A stretch of DNA of 64,000 nucleotides from Serratia ureilytica (GTDB taxonomy: Bacteria; Pseudomonadota; Gammaproteobacteria; Enterobacterales; Enterobacteriaceae), in contig NZ_JABXOF010000013.1 in the NCBI RefSeq assembly GCF_013375155.1, positions 1-64,000 on the forward strand, in the 5' to 3' direction. Made by a program: the position numbers and the translations under genes. The notes under the pieces were generated by a model. The model was given only the letters and a program-made list of their open reading frames with translations. It had not been told where the DNA came from and made no database searches. Shown here in pieces: positions 47,493-59,967 of the stretch. Position 1 is the stretch's first letter. Every line of letters begins with the position of its first letter.

Positions 47493-49022
47493 TTACGGCC
47501 TTGTTGTTGAAATTGCTGAAACTGACGAACCAAACCAGTGTTGCACGTTGCTCATCGCCGCGTTGGAAGTATCCAGAATCGGCTGCGGGTAAACCCCCAG
47601 CAGAACCAGCAACACCACCAGCAGCAGAATGATGAACAGTTCGCGCGCGGTCATGCCCTGCAGCGGCTGGTCGGATTTAGGCGCACCGTAGTAAGCGCGC
47701 TGCATCATGATCAGCGAGTAAACCGAAGCGAACACCAGACCGAAGGTGGAGATCACGGTGATCACCGGCACCACCTGGTAGCTGCCGAACAGAATCATGA
47801 ATTCGCCGACGAAGTTACCGGTACCCGGCATCCCCAGCGTAGCCACGGCGAAGAACAGCGACAGCGCAGGGATGAACTTGATGCGCCCCCACAGGCCGCC
47901 CATCTGACGCATGTCGCGCGTATGCAGACGTTCATACAGCTGGCCGCAGATAATAAACATGCCGGCGGCGGACAGGCCGTGCGCGATCATCTGGATAACC
48001 GCGCCCTGGTAAGCCAGCTGGCTGCCGGTGTAGATGGCGATCAGCACGAAGCCCATGTGCGATACCGAGGTGTAAGCGATAAGGCGCTTAATGTCGGTCT
48101 GCGCGAACGCCATCCAGGCGCCGTAGAAGATGCCGATCACGCCCAGCCACATGGCGATTGGCGCGAACTCGTGCGAAGCCTCAGGGAACAGCGGCAGGCT
48201 GAAACGCAGCAGGCCGTAGGCCGCGGTTTTCAGCAAGATGCCCGCCAGGTCGACGGAACCTGCGGTTGGCGCCTGGCTGTGCGCATCCGGCAACCAGCCG
48301 TGCAGCGGCACCACCGGCATTTTCACCGCGAAGGCGATGAAGAAGCCCAGCATCAGCATATATTGCACGTTGTGGGACATCGGCGTTTGCAGCAGGTCTT
48401 CGTAATCGAAGGTCCACACGCCGGTGGCGTTATAGTGCACGAACACCAGGCCCAGGATCGCAATCAGCATCACCAGACCGCTGGCCTGGGTGTAGATGAA
48501 GAACTTGGTCGCCGCGGTGATGCGGGTTTTACCGTCCGACGCCTTGTGACCCCACAGCGCGATCAGGAAGTACATCGGCACCAACATCATTTCCCAGAAG
48601 AAGAAGAACAGGAACATGTCGATGGCGAGGAACACGCCGATAACGCCGCCCAGGATCCACAGCAGGTTGAGGTGGAAGAAGCCCTGATACTTCTGGATTT
48701 CACGCCAGGAACAGAGGATCGCCAGCACGCCCAGCAGACCGGTCAACACCACCATCAGCAGCGACAGACCGTCCAGCGCCAGGTGGATGGAGATGCCGAA
48801 GCGCGGGATCCACGGCAGCAGGAATTCGCTCTGCCACTGCGGAATGCCTTTCGGCGTGGTCAATGTATAGCCGCCCTGCATCCACAGCTGCAGAGAGAGC
48901 GCCAACGTCAGCCCCATTGCGATCAGCGCTATCCAGCGCGGCACCTTAGTACCGAAGCGCTCAAGCTGCCAGCACAGCAGACCGCCGATAAAGGGGATAA
49001 GAATTAGCCAAGGTAATAGCAT
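47493..49022 (-). CDS. nuoM: NADH-quinone oxidoreductase subunit M
   Basis: A 509-residue antiporter-like membrane subunit of complex I. Functional elements include the glutamate in FFWEMMLVPMYFLIALWG, the lysine in FIAFAVKMPVVPLHGWLPDA and the DIKRLIAYTSVSHMGF segment. It is separated from nuoL by 95 bases that hold a strong hairpin. Confidence 0.97.
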   Translation of the reverse strand: MLLPWLILIPFIGGLLCWQLERFGTKVPRWIALIAMGLTLALSLQLWMQGGYTLTTPKGIPQWQSEFLLPWIPRFGISIHLALDGLSLLMVVLTGLLGVLAILCSWREIQKYQGFFHLNLLWILGGVIGVFLAIDMFLFFFFWEMMLVPMYFLIALWGHKASDGKTRITAATKFFIYTQASGLVMLIAILGLVFVHYNATGVWTFDYEDLLQTPMSHNVQYMLMLGFFIAFAVKMPVVPLHGWLPDAHSQAPTAGSVDLAGILLKTAAYGLLRFSLPLFPEASHEFAPIAMWLGVIGIFYGAWMAFAQTDIKRLIAYTSVSHMGFVLIAIYTGSQLAYQGAVIQMIAHGLSAAGMFIICGQLYERLHTRDMRQMGGLWGRIKFIPALSLFFAVATLGMPGTGNFVGEFMILFGSYQVVPVITVISTFGLVFASVYSLIMMQRAYYGAPKSDQPLQGMTARELFIILLLVVLLVLLGVYPQPILDTSNAAMSNVQHWFGSSVSAISTTRP

Positions 49023-49063
49023 GGCGTTTTGTGTCCCTTATACGAATAATTTCAAACTTTGTA

Positions 49064-49086
49064 CGTAGCGCCTGCCCGGCGCTACG
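49064..49086 (-). other. Intra-operon hairpin between nuoL and nuoM
   Basis: CGTAGCGCC and GGCGCTACG form a perfect nine-base stem with a five-base loop in the middle of the nuoL-nuoM gap. No T run follows, so it is not a classic terminator. It looks like a REP-type or mRNA-protecting element. Confidence 0.65.
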
Positions 49087-49117
49087 CCCGAAAAATGCGT
49101 CTGTTTAAATTATTCAA

Positions 49118-50965
49118 TTAAACCAAAATCAACAGAGCCAATACGACCACTGCACCCACACCCATAGACGCTATATACCAACGCACCTGACCGTTCTCGC
49201 TCACCGTCAGACCACGGTTCCCCCAGCGGGAGAAGACGGCCGGCAGGTTCATCAGCGAGTTCAGCGGATCGCGTTGCAGCAGCTTCGCAATGCCCAGGTA
49301 CGGCTTGACGAACACTTTGTCATACAGCCAGTCGAAGCCCCAGGCATGGAACCACCAGGTCGAGAAGAAACGACCCGGCGCGCTGTTGGCGATGCTGTTG
49401 ACCAGGCTGCGTTTGCCCAGCCACAGCGCGGCCGCCAGCAGAATGCCGACGATAGCCACCACGCCGGAGGTGATTTCAAGCCGCAGCACGCTGCCGTGCG
49501 CCAGCTCGGTGGTCTCCGGCAGCACGCCCTGCAACGGCGGCACGATCATCGCGCCGACGAAGGTGGACAGCACCAGCAGAACCAGCAGTGGCAAGTGGTG
49601 AGTGATGCCTTTACCGGCATGTGCTTTGATTTTCTCTTCGCCATGGAACACGATGAAAATCATACGGAAGGTGTACAGCGAGGTCATGAACGCACCGACC
49701 AGGCCGGCAACCATCAGGTTGATGTGGCCGTTGGCCATCGCGCCCGCCAGGATCTCGTCCTTACTGAAGAAGCCGGCCGTGACCAGCGGCAACGCAGACA
49801 GCGCCGCGCCGCCCACCAGGAAGCAGACGTACACCAGCGGGATGCTCTTGCGCAGACCGCCCATCTTGAAGATGTTTTGCTCGTGGTGGCAAGCCAGGAT
49901 CACCGAACCGGATGACAGGAACAGCAGCGCCTTGAAGAACGCGTGAGTCATCAGGTGGAAGATCGCCGCGTCCCATGCCTGCACGCCCAGCGCCAGGAAC
50001 ATGTAACCGATCTGGCTCATGGTGGAGTAAGCGAGCACGCGCTTGATGTCGGTCTGCACCAGCGCGGCGAAGCCGGCCAGCAGCAGAGTGACCGCACCGA
50101 CGATGCCCACCAGGTGCAGCACTTCCGGCGCCATCAGGAACAGGCCGTGCGTGCGGGCGATCAGATAGACGCCCGCGGTCACCATGGTCGCCGCGTGGAT
50201 CAGTGCGGAAACCGGGGTTGGGCCCGCCATCGCGTCCGCCAACCAGGTTTGCAACGGCAGCTGCGCCGATTTGCCGACCGCGCCGCCCAGCAGCATCAGG
50301 GTCGCCCAGGTGATGGCCGTGTCGCCCACCGCCAGTTTCTGCGGCGCCAGGATCATCAGCTCGCGGATGTTCAGCGTGCCCAGCTCGTTGTAGAGGATGA
50401 ACAGCGCGAACGCCAGGAACACGTCGCCCACGCGGGTCACGATAAAGGCTTTCATCGCCGCCGCGCCGTTGGCCGGATCTTTGTAGTAGAAACCGATCAA
50501 CAGGTAGCTGCACAGGCCCACGCCTTCCCAACCCAGGTACATCAACAGCAGGTTGTCCGCCAGCACCAATACCACCATGCTGGCGATAAACAGGTTGGTG
50601 TAAGCGAAGAAGCGCGAATAGCCCTCTTCACCGCGCATGTACCAGGAAGCGAACATGTGGATGAAGAAGCCGACGCCGGTGACCACCGACAGCATGGTCA
50701 GCGACAGGCCGTCCAGCACCAGGGTCACGCCGATATTGAAGTTGCCGACGGCCATCCAGGTCCACAGGCTTTGCTCGAACAGCTGCACGCCGGCGGCTTT
50801 CTGGGCGAAGAAATCCATCGCCACATAGACCGTGACCAGCGCAGCCAGGCCGATAGAACCCACGCCGACGGTGGCCGCCGTGTTTTCAGACCAACGACCG
50901 CGGGAAAATGCCAACAGCAGGAACCCGATCAGCGGTAGCAGAATTGTTAAATATAATAGGTTCAT
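49118..50965 (-). CDS. nuoL: NADH-quinone oxidoreductase subunit L
   Basis: A 615-residue antiporter-like subunit with the long C-terminal lateral helix of NuoL. Landmarks are [38 protein letters not shown] and [18 protein letters not shown]. It is the distal proton channel of complex I. Its start overlaps the nuoK stop by four bases (ATGA). Confidence 0.97.
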   Translation of the reverse strand: MNLLYLTILLPLIGFLLLAFSRGRWSENTAATVGVGSIGLAALVTVYVAMDFFAQKAAGVQLFEQSLWTWMAVGNFNIGVTLVLDGLSLTMLSVVTGVGFFIHMFASWYMRGEEGYSRFFAYTNLFIASMVVLVLADNLLLMYLGWEGVGLCSYLLIGFYYKDPANGAAAMKAFIVTRVGDVFLAFALFILYNELGTLNIRELMILAPQKLAVGDTAITWATLMLLGGAVGKSAQLPLQTWLADAMAGPTPVSALIHAATMVTAGVYLIARTHGLFLMAPEVLHLVGIVGAVTLLLAGFAALVQTDIKRVLAYSTMSQIGYMFLALGVQAWDAAIFHLMTHAFFKALLFLSSGSVILACHHEQNIFKMGGLRKSIPLVYVCFLVGGAALSALPLVTAGFFSKDEILAGAMANGHINLMVAGLVGAFMTSLYTFRMIFIVFHGEEKIKAHAGKGITHHLPLLVLLVLSTFVGAMIVPPLQGVLPETTELAHGSVLRLEITSGVVAIVGILLAAALWLGKRSLVNSIANSAPGRFFSTWWFHAWGFDWLYDKVFVKPYLGIAKLLQRDPLNSLMNLPAVFSRWGNRGLTVSENGQVRWYIASMGVGAVVVLALLILV

Positions 50966-51264
50966 CCGCGCATCTCACTGACAGTATCAATATTCAGGGT
51001 ATGACGACGACGGTAGAGCTGCAGCAGCAGCGCCAGGCCGATACTGGCCTCGGCTGCCGCCAGGCTGATCGCCAGGATGTACATCACCTGTCCGTCCGCC
51101 TGGCCCCAGTAGCTTCCCGCCACGATAAACGCCAACGCCGCAGCGTTGATCATCACTTCCAGGCTGATCAGCATAAACAGCAGGTTGCGGCGCACCAGCA
51201 ACCCGGTCAGCCCGAGCACAAACAGGATAGCCGCCAGGATCAGGCCATGTTGAAGAGGGATCAT
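50962..51264 (-). CDS. nuoK: NADH-quinone oxidoreductase subunit K
   Basis: A 100-residue, three-helix membrane subunit (MrpC-like). The conserved glutamates are in [15 protein letters not shown] (here [15 protein letters not shown]) and [13 protein letters not shown]. Its start overlaps nuoJ by four bases. Confidence 0.96.
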   Translation of the reverse strand: MIPLQHGLILAAILFVLGLTGLLVRRNLLFMLISLEVMINAAALAFIVAGSYWGQADGQVMYILAISLAAAEASIGLALLLQLYRRRHTLNIDTVSEMRG

Positions 51265-51818
51265 GCTTGCTCCTCCGATTTTCTTCTCGCCATTTCGCCA
51301 CTCGCCGGCGCGTTGCTCAGCACCTCGCCAGGCTTGTGCTCGCGGCCGATATGGAAGGCGACAACCAGACCCGCCAACAGCAGCATTGAAGCCAGCTCAA
51401 CCGCCAGTACGTAAGGCCCGAACAGGCTGATGCCCACCGCCTTCGCGTCGACCATCTCACCGCTGATACCCTGATCGGATACGCTGCGGATCGCGACGAT
51501 CAATACCACCAGCAGCGCCAGCGACAGCAGGCCAGGCCCGATCCACACCGTCGGCTTCATCCAGTCGCGCTCTTGCTGCTGCACGTTGCCGAGGTTCAGC
51601 ATCATCACCACGAACACGAACAGCACCATGATGGCGCCCGCATAAACGATGATTTCCAACGCGGCGGCAAAGTAGGCGCCGAGAGAGAAGAAGACTGCCG
51701 AGATCGCCAATAACGAGACGATCAGATACAGCAGCGCATGCACAGGGTTGGTATGGGTGATCACGCGAATCGTCGCGGCCACCGCAATCAAACCTGCCAG
51801 ATAAAATGCAATTTCCAT
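51261..51818 (-). CDS. nuoJ: NADH-quinone oxidoreductase subunit J
   Basis: A 185-residue, five-helix membrane subunit (E. coli 184). The conserved region is [20 protein letters not shown], whose third helix pi-bulge takes part in coupling. The start [10 protein letters not shown] is the family start; 28 in-frame codons upstream overlap nuoI and are rejected. Confidence 0.95.
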   Translation of the reverse strand: MEIAFYLAGLIAVAATIRVITHTNPVHALLYLIVSLLAISAVFFSLGAYFAAALEIIVYAGAIMVLFVFVVMMLNLGNVQQQERDWMKPTVWIGPGLLSLALLVVLIVAIRSVSDQGISGEMVDAKAVGISLFGPYVLAVELASMLLLAGLVVAFHIGREHKPGEVLSNAPASGEMARRKSEEQA

Positions 51819-51831
51819 GCTTGCTGGCTCC

Positions 51832-52374
51832 TTAGGGCAACAGACCTTTGACGTCGATCGGTTTGGCTTCGTTTTCGGCTTCGCCTTTGGCTTTGCCGTC
51901 AATCGCCATACCGGCCATCCGGTAGAAGTTATATTCCGGATATTTACCCGGCCCCGAGATCAACAGATCTTCTTTTTCGTACACCAGATCCTGACGCTTG
52001 TACTCACCCAGTTCGAAATCCGGCGTCAGCTGGATAGCGGTAGTCGGGCAAGCCTCTTCGCACAGGCCACAGAAAATGCAGCGCGAGAAGTTGATGCGGA
52101 AGAACTCCGGATACCAACGGCCGTCTTTCTGTTCCGCTTTTTGCAGCGAGATACAGCCGACCGGGCAGGCAACCGCACACAGGTTACAGGCGACGCAGCG
52201 CTCTTCGCCGTCCGGATCGCGCGTCAGCACGATGCGGCCGCGGTAGCGCGGCGGCAGGTAAACCGGTTCTTCCGGGTACATCTGGGTTTCACGCTTGGCG
52301 AAGGCATGCATGCCAATCATCCAAATGCTGCGCACCTGGGTGCCGAAACCAACCACTAACTCTTTCAATGTCAT
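51832..52374 (-). CDS. nuoI: NADH-quinone oxidoreductase subunit I
   Basis: A 180-residue ferredoxin-like subunit carrying clusters N6a and N6b. The two 4Fe-4S motifs are [16 protein letters not shown] and [13 protein letters not shown]. It passes electrons from NuoG toward NuoB in the peripheral arm. Lies 14 bases after nuoH. Confidence 0.97.
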   Translation of the reverse strand: MTLKELVVGFGTQVRSIWMIGMHAFAKRETQMYPEEPVYLPPRYRGRIVLTRDPDGEERCVACNLCAVACPVGCISLQKAEQKDGRWYPEFFRINFSRCIFCGLCEEACPTTAIQLTPDFELGEYKRQDLVYEKEDLLISGPGKYPEYNFYRMAGMAIDGKAKGEAENEAKPIDVKGLLP

Positions 52375-52388
52375 GGTTTATTCACCCC

Positions 52389-53366
52389 TTATTGAGCGTT
52401 GTACAAAATGACCGCGGCGGTTGCCAGCAGGTTCAGCAGCGTCAGCGGCAGGCACACTTTCCAGCCGAAAGACATCACCTGGTCATAACGCGGACGCGGC
52501 AGCGCGGCGCGGATCAGGATGAACATCATCATGAAGAAGGCCGTTTTCAACGCGAACCAGATGAATGGCGGCAGGAACGGACCCTGCCAGCCGCCGAAGA
52601 ACAACGTCACAATCAGGGCGGACACGGTGACGATACCGATGTATTCCCCCACGAAGAACAGACCGAACTTCATGCCGGAATATTCGATGTGGTAACCATC
52701 AGCCAGTTCCTGTTCGGCTTCCGGCTGGTCAAACGGGTGACGGTGACACACCGCCACGCCGGCGATCGCGAAGGTCACGAAGCCGAAGAACTGCGGAATG
52801 ACGTTCCAGACGTGCGCCTGCGATTCAACGATAGCCTGCATGTTGAACGAACCCGCCTGCATCACCACGCCCATCAGCGACAGGCCGATGAACACTTCGT
52901 AGCTCAGGGTTTGCGCAGAAGCGCGCATCGCGCCCAACAGCGAGTATTTGTTGTTGCTCGACCAGCCGGCGAACAGCACGGCGTACACCGCCAGGCCGGC
53001 CATCATCAGGAAGAACAGAATACCGATGTTGAGATCGGACACCGCCCAGGTCGGGCTGACCGGTACGATGGCAAATGCCAGCAACAGGGAAGTAAAGGCG
53101 ATCATCGGCGCCAGGGTGAAGATCACCCGGTCGGAGAATCTCGGCACCCAGTCTTCCTTGAAGAACATTTTGATCATGTCGGCGACCAGCTGCAGCGAGC
53201 CGCCCCAGCCTACGCGGTTCGGTCCGTAACGGTTCTGGAACAGGCCGAGCAGGCGGCGTTCGCCGAAGCTCATGAACGCCCCGCACGCCACGACCACCAA
53301 CAGGATCACGACCGCTTTAAGAACGGCGATCAGAATGTCGATCACCTCAGGGGTAAACCAGCTCAT
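52389..53366 (-). CDS. nuoH: NADH-quinone oxidoreductase subunit H
   Basis: A 325-residue, eight-helix membrane subunit that forms the quinone chamber with NuoB and NuoD. Landmarks are [20 protein letters not shown] and the acidic loop [20 protein letters not shown]. The start overlaps the nuoG stop by four bases. Confidence 0.97.
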   Translation of the reverse strand: MSWFTPEVIDILIAVLKAVVILLVVVACGAFMSFGERRLLGLFQNRYGPNRVGWGGSLQLVADMIKMFFKEDWVPRFSDRVIFTLAPMIAFTSLLLAFAIVPVSPTWAVSDLNIGILFFLMMAGLAVYAVLFAGWSSNNKYSLLGAMRASAQTLSYEVFIGLSLMGVVMQAGSFNMQAIVESQAHVWNVIPQFFGFVTFAIAGVAVCHRHPFDQPEAEQELADGYHIEYSGMKFGLFFVGEYIGIVTVSALIVTLFFGGWQGPFLPPFIWFALKTAFFMMMFILIRAALPRPRYDQVMSFGWKVCLPLTLLNLLATAAVILYNAQ

Positions 53367-56101
53367 CGTGCCGCCTCCCGCAGATTGTCTACCTTAGCAC
53401 CCACCAAGATCGGCGGGATCCCTGGCAAGCCGAGCGGCAAACCAACCTGGCCCTGGGTCAGGGTTTCACTCAGACGCACCGGCAGACGCAAGGTCTGGCC
53501 CGCACAGCTGAACTCCACCAGGCTGCCCGCGTTGACGCCAAGCGTCGCCGCGTCGGCCGGGTTGACCATCACGTAGGCTTCCGGCATGCGCTGCTGGATC
53601 ACGTGAGAGCGCTGCGACATTTCATCGCTGCCGAACAGGTGGTAGTAAGGCGCGACACGCCAGCCGTCGTTCGGATTGAAGGCGGCTGGCACGCGGTCGA
53701 AGTAACCGAGGCTGCCCTCCCCCGCTTCGATCAGGCGCACGCCCGGATCGCCGTGGCGCAATTTGCCGCCCACTTCAGCCTGGAACTTGTTCCATGCCTG
53801 CGGTGAGTTCCAGCCTGGCGCCCAGGCGAACGGGATCTGCTGACGATCGGCCAGCGGGCTGTTGTTCCCTTCCATCGAGAAGGCGAACATGGTGTCTTTA
53901 TCCTGCGGCTGACGCGGCTCGTGCACGCTGATGTTGGCGCGCATGGCGGTACGGCCGCTGGAACGGTGCGGCGAACGCGCCAGCTTCTGACCGCGAATGC
54001 GGAAAGTCGCGTCCGGCGCGGCATCGACGATGCCCTGCAGCTGCGGCAACGCGGCGACGCAAGCGGCGATCACGTCATCGAGCTGAGTCCAGTCCACATG
54101 GCGGCTGGTGTAGGTGGAGTGCAGCGAGTGCATCCAGCGCCAGCTTTCCAGCATCACAGTGAACTGATTCTTCTTGGCGTCGTCGTAGTAAGCCGGATCG
54201 TATACCTGGAAGAAGCGCTGCGCGCGGCCTTCCTGGTTGATCAGCGTACCGTCGCTCTCGGCAAAGCTGGCCGAGGAGAGGATCAGGTTGGCTTTGTCCA
54301 TGATCGCGGTGCGCTGGTGATCGGCGACGATCAGGTTGCTGACCTTGGCCAACGCTGCGTCCACCTGCGCCGCCGGCGCATGGCGATAGAGATCGTTTTC
54401 CATCACGATGGCGGTATCGGCTGCGCCGCTCGCCAGCTGTTCCAGCGCCTGATCGAGCGAACCACCGCCGATCATCGCCAGGCCCATGCTGTTGGCGGCG
54501 CCCGCCACGAAGGTGATGCCGACGTCGGAACCGCGGCCCTTCAACGCTTTGGCGATGTTGGCCGCCGCTTCGATGATGGCTTCGCTGCCGGCGTTGCTGC
54601 CGGTAATGATCAGCGGTTTGCGTGCGCCGGTCAGCGCCTGCACGATGATGTCGACTTTCTTGTTCAGGCCATCGGCCAGATCGTTCACCGCCGGCGCTGC
54701 GCTATCCAGCGCGTGCGCGATGGCGAAGCCGAAGCGTGCCTGCTCGTCTACCGGCGCGCGGTAGTTCCAGGCGGCGATGTCGTCCAGGCGGGTGTTGTCG
54801 ATGTTAGTAGTGAACAACGGGTACTTGGCGTGCTGGCCGATGTTCTGCACCGCCGCGATCTGCCAGTCGGCAACGCGCTGCGCCGCCGCCATCGCGCGGG
54901 CTTTACCCTTGACGGCCTGACGCACGGACAGCGCGATGCGCGCGCCGGTTTGCGTCAGGTCTTCGCCCAGCACCAGCACCGCGTCGTAATCTTCGATCTC
55001 ACGCAGCGCCGGCGTATGAACGCCGCCGTTCTTCAGCACGTTCAGCATCAGCGCCAGGCGTGATTGCTCCGCCTGAGCGATACCGGTGTAGTAGTTCTCG
55101 GCGCCGACCAGCTCGCGCAGCGCGAAGTTGCTTTCCAGGCTGGCGCGCGGGGAGCCGATGCCGATGGTTTTCTTCGCCTGACGCAGGATGTCCGCCGCGC
55201 CCTGCATCGCCTGCTCGGCGTTCAGGGTGATCCAGTCGTCGCCGCGCAGCTGCTGCGGTTGACGCGGACGATCTTTCTGGTTGACGTAGCCGTAACCGAA
55301 ACGGCCGCGGTCGCACAGGAAGTAGTGGTTCACGCTGCCGTTGTAACGGTTTTCGATACGGCGCAGCTCGCCATAGCGCTCGCCCGGGCTGGTGTTACAG
55401 CCGATGCTGCACTGCTGGCAAATGCTCGGCGCGAACTGCATGTCCCATTTACGGTTGTAGCGTTCGGAATGCGTTTTGTCGGTGAAGACGCCGGTCGGAC
55501 ACACTTCCACCAGGTTGCCGGAGAACTCGCTTTCCAGCGTGCCGCTTTCCGGGCGACCGAAGTAGACGTTGTCGTGCGCGCCGTACACGCCGAAGTCGGT
55601 GCCGTCCGCATAGTCTTTGTAGTAACGCACGCAGCGGTAGCAGGCGATGCAGCGGTTCATCTCGTGCGAGATAAACGGCCCCAGCTCCTGGTTGTTGTGG
55701 GTGCGCTTGGTGAAGCGGTAGCGACGGAAGCTGTGGCCGGTCATTACCGTCATATCCTGCAGGTGACAGTTACCGCCTTCCTCACAGACCGGGCAATCGT
55801 GCGGGTGGTTGGTCATCAACCACTCGACCACGCTTTCACGGAACTGCTTCGCTTCGCCGTCATCGATGGAGATGAAGGTGCCATCGGATGCCGGGGTCAT
55901 ACAGGACATCACCAAACGGCCGCGCGTATCTTCCGCGTTTTGGTATTGCTTTACCGCACATTGGCGGCAAGCGCCGACGCTTCCCAGCGCCGGATGCCAG
56001 CAAAAGTAAGGAATATCAAGGCCGAGGGAGAGACAAGCCTGCAGCAGGTTGTCCGCTCCGTCTACCTCATACTCTTTGCCGTCTACATGAATCGTAGCCA
56101 T
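53363..56101 (-). CDS. nuoG: NADH-quinone oxidoreductase subunit G
   Basis: A 912-residue peripheral-arm subunit with several iron-sulphur clusters. The 2Fe-2S ligands are in [19 protein letters not shown]; 4Fe-4S sites are in [27 protein letters not shown] and [17 protein letters not shown], the last being the extra N7 site found in E. coli. The C-terminal half resembles molybdopterin oxidoreductases but has no cofactor. The start [13 protein letters not shown] follows the family; an in-frame ATG three codons earlier (56110) is possible. Confidence 0.96.
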   Translation of the reverse strand: MATIHVDGKEYEVDGADNLLQACLSLGLDIPYFCWHPALGSVGACRQCAVKQYQNAEDTRGRLVMSCMTPASDGTFISIDDGEAKQFRESVVEWLMTNHPHDCPVCEEGGNCHLQDMTVMTGHSFRRYRFTKRTHNNQELGPFISHEMNRCIACYRCVRYYKDYADGTDFGVYGAHDNVYFGRPESGTLESEFSGNLVEVCPTGVFTDKTHSERYNRKWDMQFAPSICQQCSIGCNTSPGERYGELRRIENRYNGSVNHYFLCDRGRFGYGYVNQKDRPRQPQQLRGDDWITLNAEQAMQGAADILRQAKKTIGIGSPRASLESNFALRELVGAENYYTGIAQAEQSRLALMLNVLKNGGVHTPALREIEDYDAVLVLGEDLTQTGARIALSVRQAVKGKARAMAAAQRVADWQIAAVQNIGQHAKYPLFTTNIDNTRLDDIAAWNYRAPVDEQARFGFAIAHALDSAAPAVNDLADGLNKKVDIIVQALTGARKPLIITGSNAGSEAIIEAAANIAKALKGRGSDVGITFVAGAANSMGLAMIGGGSLDQALEQLASGAADTAIVMENDLYRHAPAAQVDAALAKVSNLIVADHQRTAIMDKANLILSSASFAESDGTLINQEGRAQRFFQVYDPAYYDDAKKNQFTVMLESWRWMHSLHSTYTSRHVDWTQLDDVIAACVAALPQLQGIVDAAPDATFRIRGQKLARSPHRSSGRTAMRANISVHEPRQPQDKDTMFAFSMEGNNSPLADRQQIPFAWAPGWNSPQAWNKFQAEVGGKLRHGDPGVRLIEAGEGSLGYFDRVPAAFNPNDGWRVAPYYHLFGSDEMSQRSHVIQQRMPEAYVMVNPADAATLGVNAGSLVEFSCAGQTLRLPVRLSETLTQGQVGLPLGLPGIPPILVGAKVDNLREAAR

Positions 56102-56177
56102 AGTCAGCATGCTTCCAAGTGGCCTGCCTTGCGGCAGGCGTTAATCAAAAATTCTGGCCGTGTTCGGGCGAGTCGGC

Positions 56178-57524
56178 TTACCAGCGTTGCTTCAGCAGAT
56201 TGTTCGGCTGAATGCCGCCAATCGCATGCGCGTTGCCGAAGTGCTGCACGGCGATACCCGCCTCGAACTCTTCACGGAAATATTTAATCGCGCTTTGCAG
56301 TGGCTCTACGGCACCTGGCGCGTGGGCGCAGAAGGTTTTGCCCGGGCCGAGGGAACGGCACAGCTGTTCGAGGGTTTCGATATCCCCCGGCTGCCCTTCG
56401 CCGTTTTCCAACGCACGCAGGATCTTCACGCTCCACGGCAGGCCGTCGCGGCATGGCGTACACCAGCCGCAGGACTCGCGGGCAAAGAACTCTTCCAGGT
56501 TGCGCACCAGCGGCACCATGCCGATCTCGTGGTCTACCGCCATCGCCAACGCGGTGCCGAGACGGCTGCCGGCTTTGCCGATCGCGCCGTATTCCATCGG
56601 CAGATCGAGGTGATCGGCGGTCAGGAAGTCGGTGCCCGCGCCGCCCGGCTGCCAGGCTTTGAAACGCAGACCGTCGCGCATGCCGCCGGCGTAGTCTTCC
56701 AGGATCTCGCGCGCGGTGGTGCCGAACGGCAGCTCCCAGACGCCCGGATTTTTCACCCGGCCGGAGAAGCCCATCAGCTTGGTGCCTTTGTCTTCACTGC
56801 CGGAGATGCCGGTGTACCACTCCACGCCGTTCGCCAAAATGGCCGGCACGTTGCACAACGTTTCGACGTTGTTGACGCAGGTCGGCTTGCCCCAGACGCC
56901 GGCGCTGGCCGGGAATGGCGGCTTGGAACGCGGGTTGGCGCGGCGGCCTTCCAGCGAGTTGATCAGCGCGGTTTCTTCACCGCAGATGTAACGGCCGGCG
57001 CCGGTGTGGACGATCAGCTCGAAATCAAACCCGGTGCCGAGAATGTTCTTGCCCAGATAGCCGGCTTCGGTGGCTTCCGCGATGGCGCGACGCAGGTGCG
57101 CCGCCGCTTCGATGTACTCGCCGCGCAGGAAGATGTACCCGCGGTAGGCTTTCAGCGCGAACGCGGAGATCAGCATGCCTTCCACCAGCAGGTGCGGCAG
57201 CTGCTCCATCAGCAGGCGGTCTTTATAGGTGCCCGGCTCCATCTCATCGGCGTTACACAGCAGGTAACGGATGTTCATGGATTCGTCCTTCGGCATCAGG
57301 CTCCACTTCAAACCGGTGGAGAAGCCCGCGCCGCCGCGGCCCTTCAGCCCGGAATCTTTCACCAGGCCGACGATCTCGTCCGGGGCCAGGCCTTTGAGGG
57401 CCTTCTCTGCGCCGGCATAGCCGTTTTTGCTGCGGTATTCGTCCAGCCACAGCGGCTGCTTGTCATCGCGCAGACGCCAGGTCAGCGGATGCGTTTCGGG
57501 AGTGCGTACAATGTGCTTGGTCAT
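56178..57524 (-). CDS. nuoF: NADH-quinone oxidoreductase subunit F
   Basis: A 448-residue NADH-binding flavoprotein. FMN and NADH contacts are in [16 protein letters not shown] and [19 protein letters not shown], and the N3 4Fe-4S cluster ligands are in [12 protein letters not shown] plus a later cysteine (LEQLCRSLG). Its start overlaps the nuoE stop by four bases. Confidence 0.97.
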   Translation of the reverse strand: MTKHIVRTPETHPLTWRLRDDKQPLWLDEYRSKNGYAGAEKALKGLAPDEIVGLVKDSGLKGRGGAGFSTGLKWSLMPKDESMNIRYLLCNADEMEPGTYKDRLLMEQLPHLLVEGMLISAFALKAYRGYIFLRGEYIEAAAHLRRAIAEATEAGYLGKNILGTGFDFELIVHTGAGRYICGEETALINSLEGRRANPRSKPPFPASAGVWGKPTCVNNVETLCNVPAILANGVEWYTGISGSEDKGTKLMGFSGRVKNPGVWELPFGTTAREILEDYAGGMRDGLRFKAWQPGGAGTDFLTADHLDLPMEYGAIGKAGSRLGTALAMAVDHEIGMVPLVRNLEEFFARESCGWCTPCRDGLPWSVKILRALENGEGQPGDIETLEQLCRSLGPGKTFCAHAPGAVEPLQSAIKYFREEFEAGIAVQHFGNAHAIGGIQPNNLLKQRW

Positions 57525-58072
57525 TGATACTGCTCCAGTAGCGTCTCGATATCTTCAGGCTTCAGCTGACTGTGCGTGTCGTCATCAATCATCATGGTCG
57601 GCCCTTTATCGCAGTTGCCCAGACAGCAGGTCGGCAGCAGCGTGAAGCGGCCATCAAAGGTGGTTTGACCCGGTTTGATGTTCAGCTTCTTCTCGATAGC
57701 GGCCTGAATGCCCTGGTAACCGGTGATGTGACAAACAACGCTGTCACAATAACGGATCACGTGACGTCCTACTGGCTGACGGAAAATCTGGCTGTAGAAC
57801 GTGGCCACGCCTTCTACGTCGCTGGCGGGGATGCCCAGCACTTCCGCGATGGCGTAAATCGCACCGTCCGGAACCCAGCCGCGCTGCTTCTGCACAATTT
57901 TCAGTGCTTCGATGGAAGCGGCGCGCGGATCCTCGTAATGGTGCTTTTCGTGCTCGATCGCATCACGTTCTTCCGCGCTCAGTACAAATGCATCAACGCC
58001 GCTCTGAGGAGCGGCTGCATTGATGGGCTCGAGCGCATCGTTGACTGCGTGATTGTCTTTTTGATCATGCAT
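57521..58072 (-). CDS. nuoE: NADH-quinone oxidoreductase subunit E
   Basis: A 183-residue thioredoxin-like subunit with the N1a 2Fe-2S cluster bound by [10 protein letters not shown] and [10 protein letters not shown]. It lies beside NuoF in the NADH dehydrogenase module. Its N-terminal extension (about 25 residues) is longer than in E. coli (166 residues) and poorly conserved, so a later start is possible. Confidence 0.95.
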   Translation of the reverse strand: MHDQKDNHAVNDALEPINAAAPQSGVDAFVLSAEERDAIEHEKHHYEDPRAASIEALKIVQKQRGWVPDGAIYAIAEVLGIPASDVEGVATFYSQIFRQPVGRHVIRYCDSVVCHITGYQGIQAAIEKKLNIKPGQTTFDGRFTLLPTCCLGNCDKGPTMMIDDDTHSQLKPEDIETLLEQYQ

Positions 58073-58074
58073 AG

Positions 58075-59871
58075 TTAGCGGTCCACATCTGACATTACAA
58101 AATCGATACTACCCAGATAGACGATCAGGTCGGAAACCAGGCTGCCTCGGATGACCGATGGGATCTGCTGCAGGTGCGCAAAGCTCGGCGTACGTACCCG
58201 GGTGCGGTAGCTCATGGTGCTGCCGTCGCTGGTCAGGTAGTAGCTGTTGATCCCTTTGGTGGCTTCAATCATCTGGAATGATTCGTTGGCTGGCATCACC
58301 GGGCCCCAGGAAACCTGCAGGAAGTGGGTGATCAGCGTTTCAATGTGCTGCAGCGTGCGCTCTTTCGGCGGTGGCGTGGTCAGCGGGTGATCGGCCTTGA
58401 ACGGGCCTTCCGGCATATTGTTCAGGCACTGTTCGAGGATGCGCAGGCTCTGGCGCAGCTCTTCCACCTTCAGCATCACGCGGGTGTAGCAGTCACTGTT
58501 GCCGTCGCCGACCGGCACTTCGAAGTCGAAGTTCTCGTAGCCGGAGTACGGGCGCCATTTACGCACGTCGAACTCGACGCCGGTGGCGCGCAGACCGGCA
58601 CCGGTCACGCCCCATTCCAGCGCTTCTTTGGCGTTGTAAGACGCGACGCCGATGGAACGGCCTTTCAGAATGCTGTTCTTCAGCGCCGCTTTCACGTAGG
58701 AATCCAGACGCTTCGGCATCCATTCGAGGAATTCACGCAGCAGGCGATCCCAGCCGCGCGGCAGATCGTGCGCGACGCCGCCGATACGGAACCAGGCCGG
58801 GTGCATACGGAAGCCGGTGATCGCTTCCACCAGATCGTAGATCTTCTGGCGGTCGGTAAAGGCGAAGAACACCGGGGTCATCGCGCCGACGTCCTGAATG
58901 AAGGTGGAGATGTACAGCAGGTGGCTGTTGATGCGGAACAGTTCGGACAGCATCACGCGAATGGTGTCAACGCGCTCCGGCACCTTGATGCCGGCCAGCT
59001 TTTCAACCGCCAGCACGTAAGGCATTTCGTTCACGCAGCCGCCGAGGTATTCGATGCGGTCGGTGTACGGAATGTAGCTGTGCCAGGATTGACGCTCGCC
59101 CATCTTCTCGGCGCCGCGGTGGTGATAACCGATATCCGGCACGCAGTCGACGATCTCTTCGCCGTCCAGCTGCAGAATGATGCGGAACGCACCGTGCGCA
59201 GACGGGTGGTTCGGGCCGAGGTTGAGGAACATGAAGTCTTCGTTCTCGGTGCCGCGCTTCATGCCCCAGTCTTCCGGCTTGAAGGTCAGCGCTTCCATCT
59301 CCAGATCTTCTTTCTGCTTGGTCAACACGAAAGGATCGAATTCGGTGGCGCGCGCCGGGTAGTCCTTGCGCAGCGGGTGCCCTTCCCAGGTCTGCGGCAT
59401 CATGATGCGCGACAGGTGCGGGTGGCCGTCGAAGGTGATGCCGAACATTTCCCAGGTCTCGCGCTCATACCAGTTGGCGTTTGGGAACACCTTGGTGGCC
59501 GTCGGCACGTGCAGGTCTTTTTCAGACAGCGCCACCTTCAGCATGATGTCGCGGTTGCGCTCGATGGAAATCAGATGGTAGAAAACGGAGAAATCCGCAG
59601 CGGGCAGGCCGTCGCGGTGGGTGCGAAGACGTTCGTCCACGCCATGCAGATCGAACAGCATGACATACGGCTTCGGCTGTTTTCTCAGGAACGTCATTAC
59701 TTCCAGTAACTGGTCAGGTTTAACCCATACCACGGGCATGCCGGTGCGGGTGGCCTGAACAGTAAAGGCTTCCGGCCCAAAACGGTTGCGCAGTTCGCCG
59801 ATCACCGGGTCGTCAAGGTGATCTCGGGTCTGCCAGGCAGGCAAGGCGTCGTGCGTCGTCAAATCTGTCAT
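58075..59871 (-). CDS. nuoC: NADH-quinone oxidoreductase fused subunit C/D
   Basis: A 598-residue fusion of NuoC (about residues 1-190, with [20 protein letters not shown]) and NuoD (from about 205, [20 protein letters not shown] onward). The fusion is the normal state in enterobacteria. The NuoD part lines the quinone pocket: the histidine in NHPSAHG and a tyrosine in [14 protein letters not shown] loops lie near the headgroup. Also called nuoCD. Two bases separate it from nuoE. Confidence 0.97.
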   Translation of the reverse strand: MTDLTTHDALPAWQTRDHLDDPVIGELRNRFGPEAFTVQATRTGMPVVWVKPDQLLEVMTFLRKQPKPYVMLFDLHGVDERLRTHRDGLPAADFSVFYHLISIERNRDIMLKVALSEKDLHVPTATKVFPNANWYERETWEMFGITFDGHPHLSRIMMPQTWEGHPLRKDYPARATEFDPFVLTKQKEDLEMEALTFKPEDWGMKRGTENEDFMFLNLGPNHPSAHGAFRIILQLDGEEIVDCVPDIGYHHRGAEKMGERQSWHSYIPYTDRIEYLGGCVNEMPYVLAVEKLAGIKVPERVDTIRVMLSELFRINSHLLYISTFIQDVGAMTPVFFAFTDRQKIYDLVEAITGFRMHPAWFRIGGVAHDLPRGWDRLLREFLEWMPKRLDSYVKAALKNSILKGRSIGVASYNAKEALEWGVTGAGLRATGVEFDVRKWRPYSGYENFDFEVPVGDGNSDCYTRVMLKVEELRQSLRILEQCLNNMPEGPFKADHPLTTPPPKERTLQHIETLITHFLQVSWGPVMPANESFQMIEATKGINSYYLTSDGSTMSYRTRVRTPSFAHLQQIPSVIRGSLVSDLIVYLGSIDFVMSDVDR

Positions 59872-59967
59872 AATTTTTTTTCACCACACTAAAGGGTTAT
59901 TCGCCGCAAGTTTCACTTTTCGCTGTGTTAACCAATAGCGCACTAAGATGGACGTTAAATGAACGTC

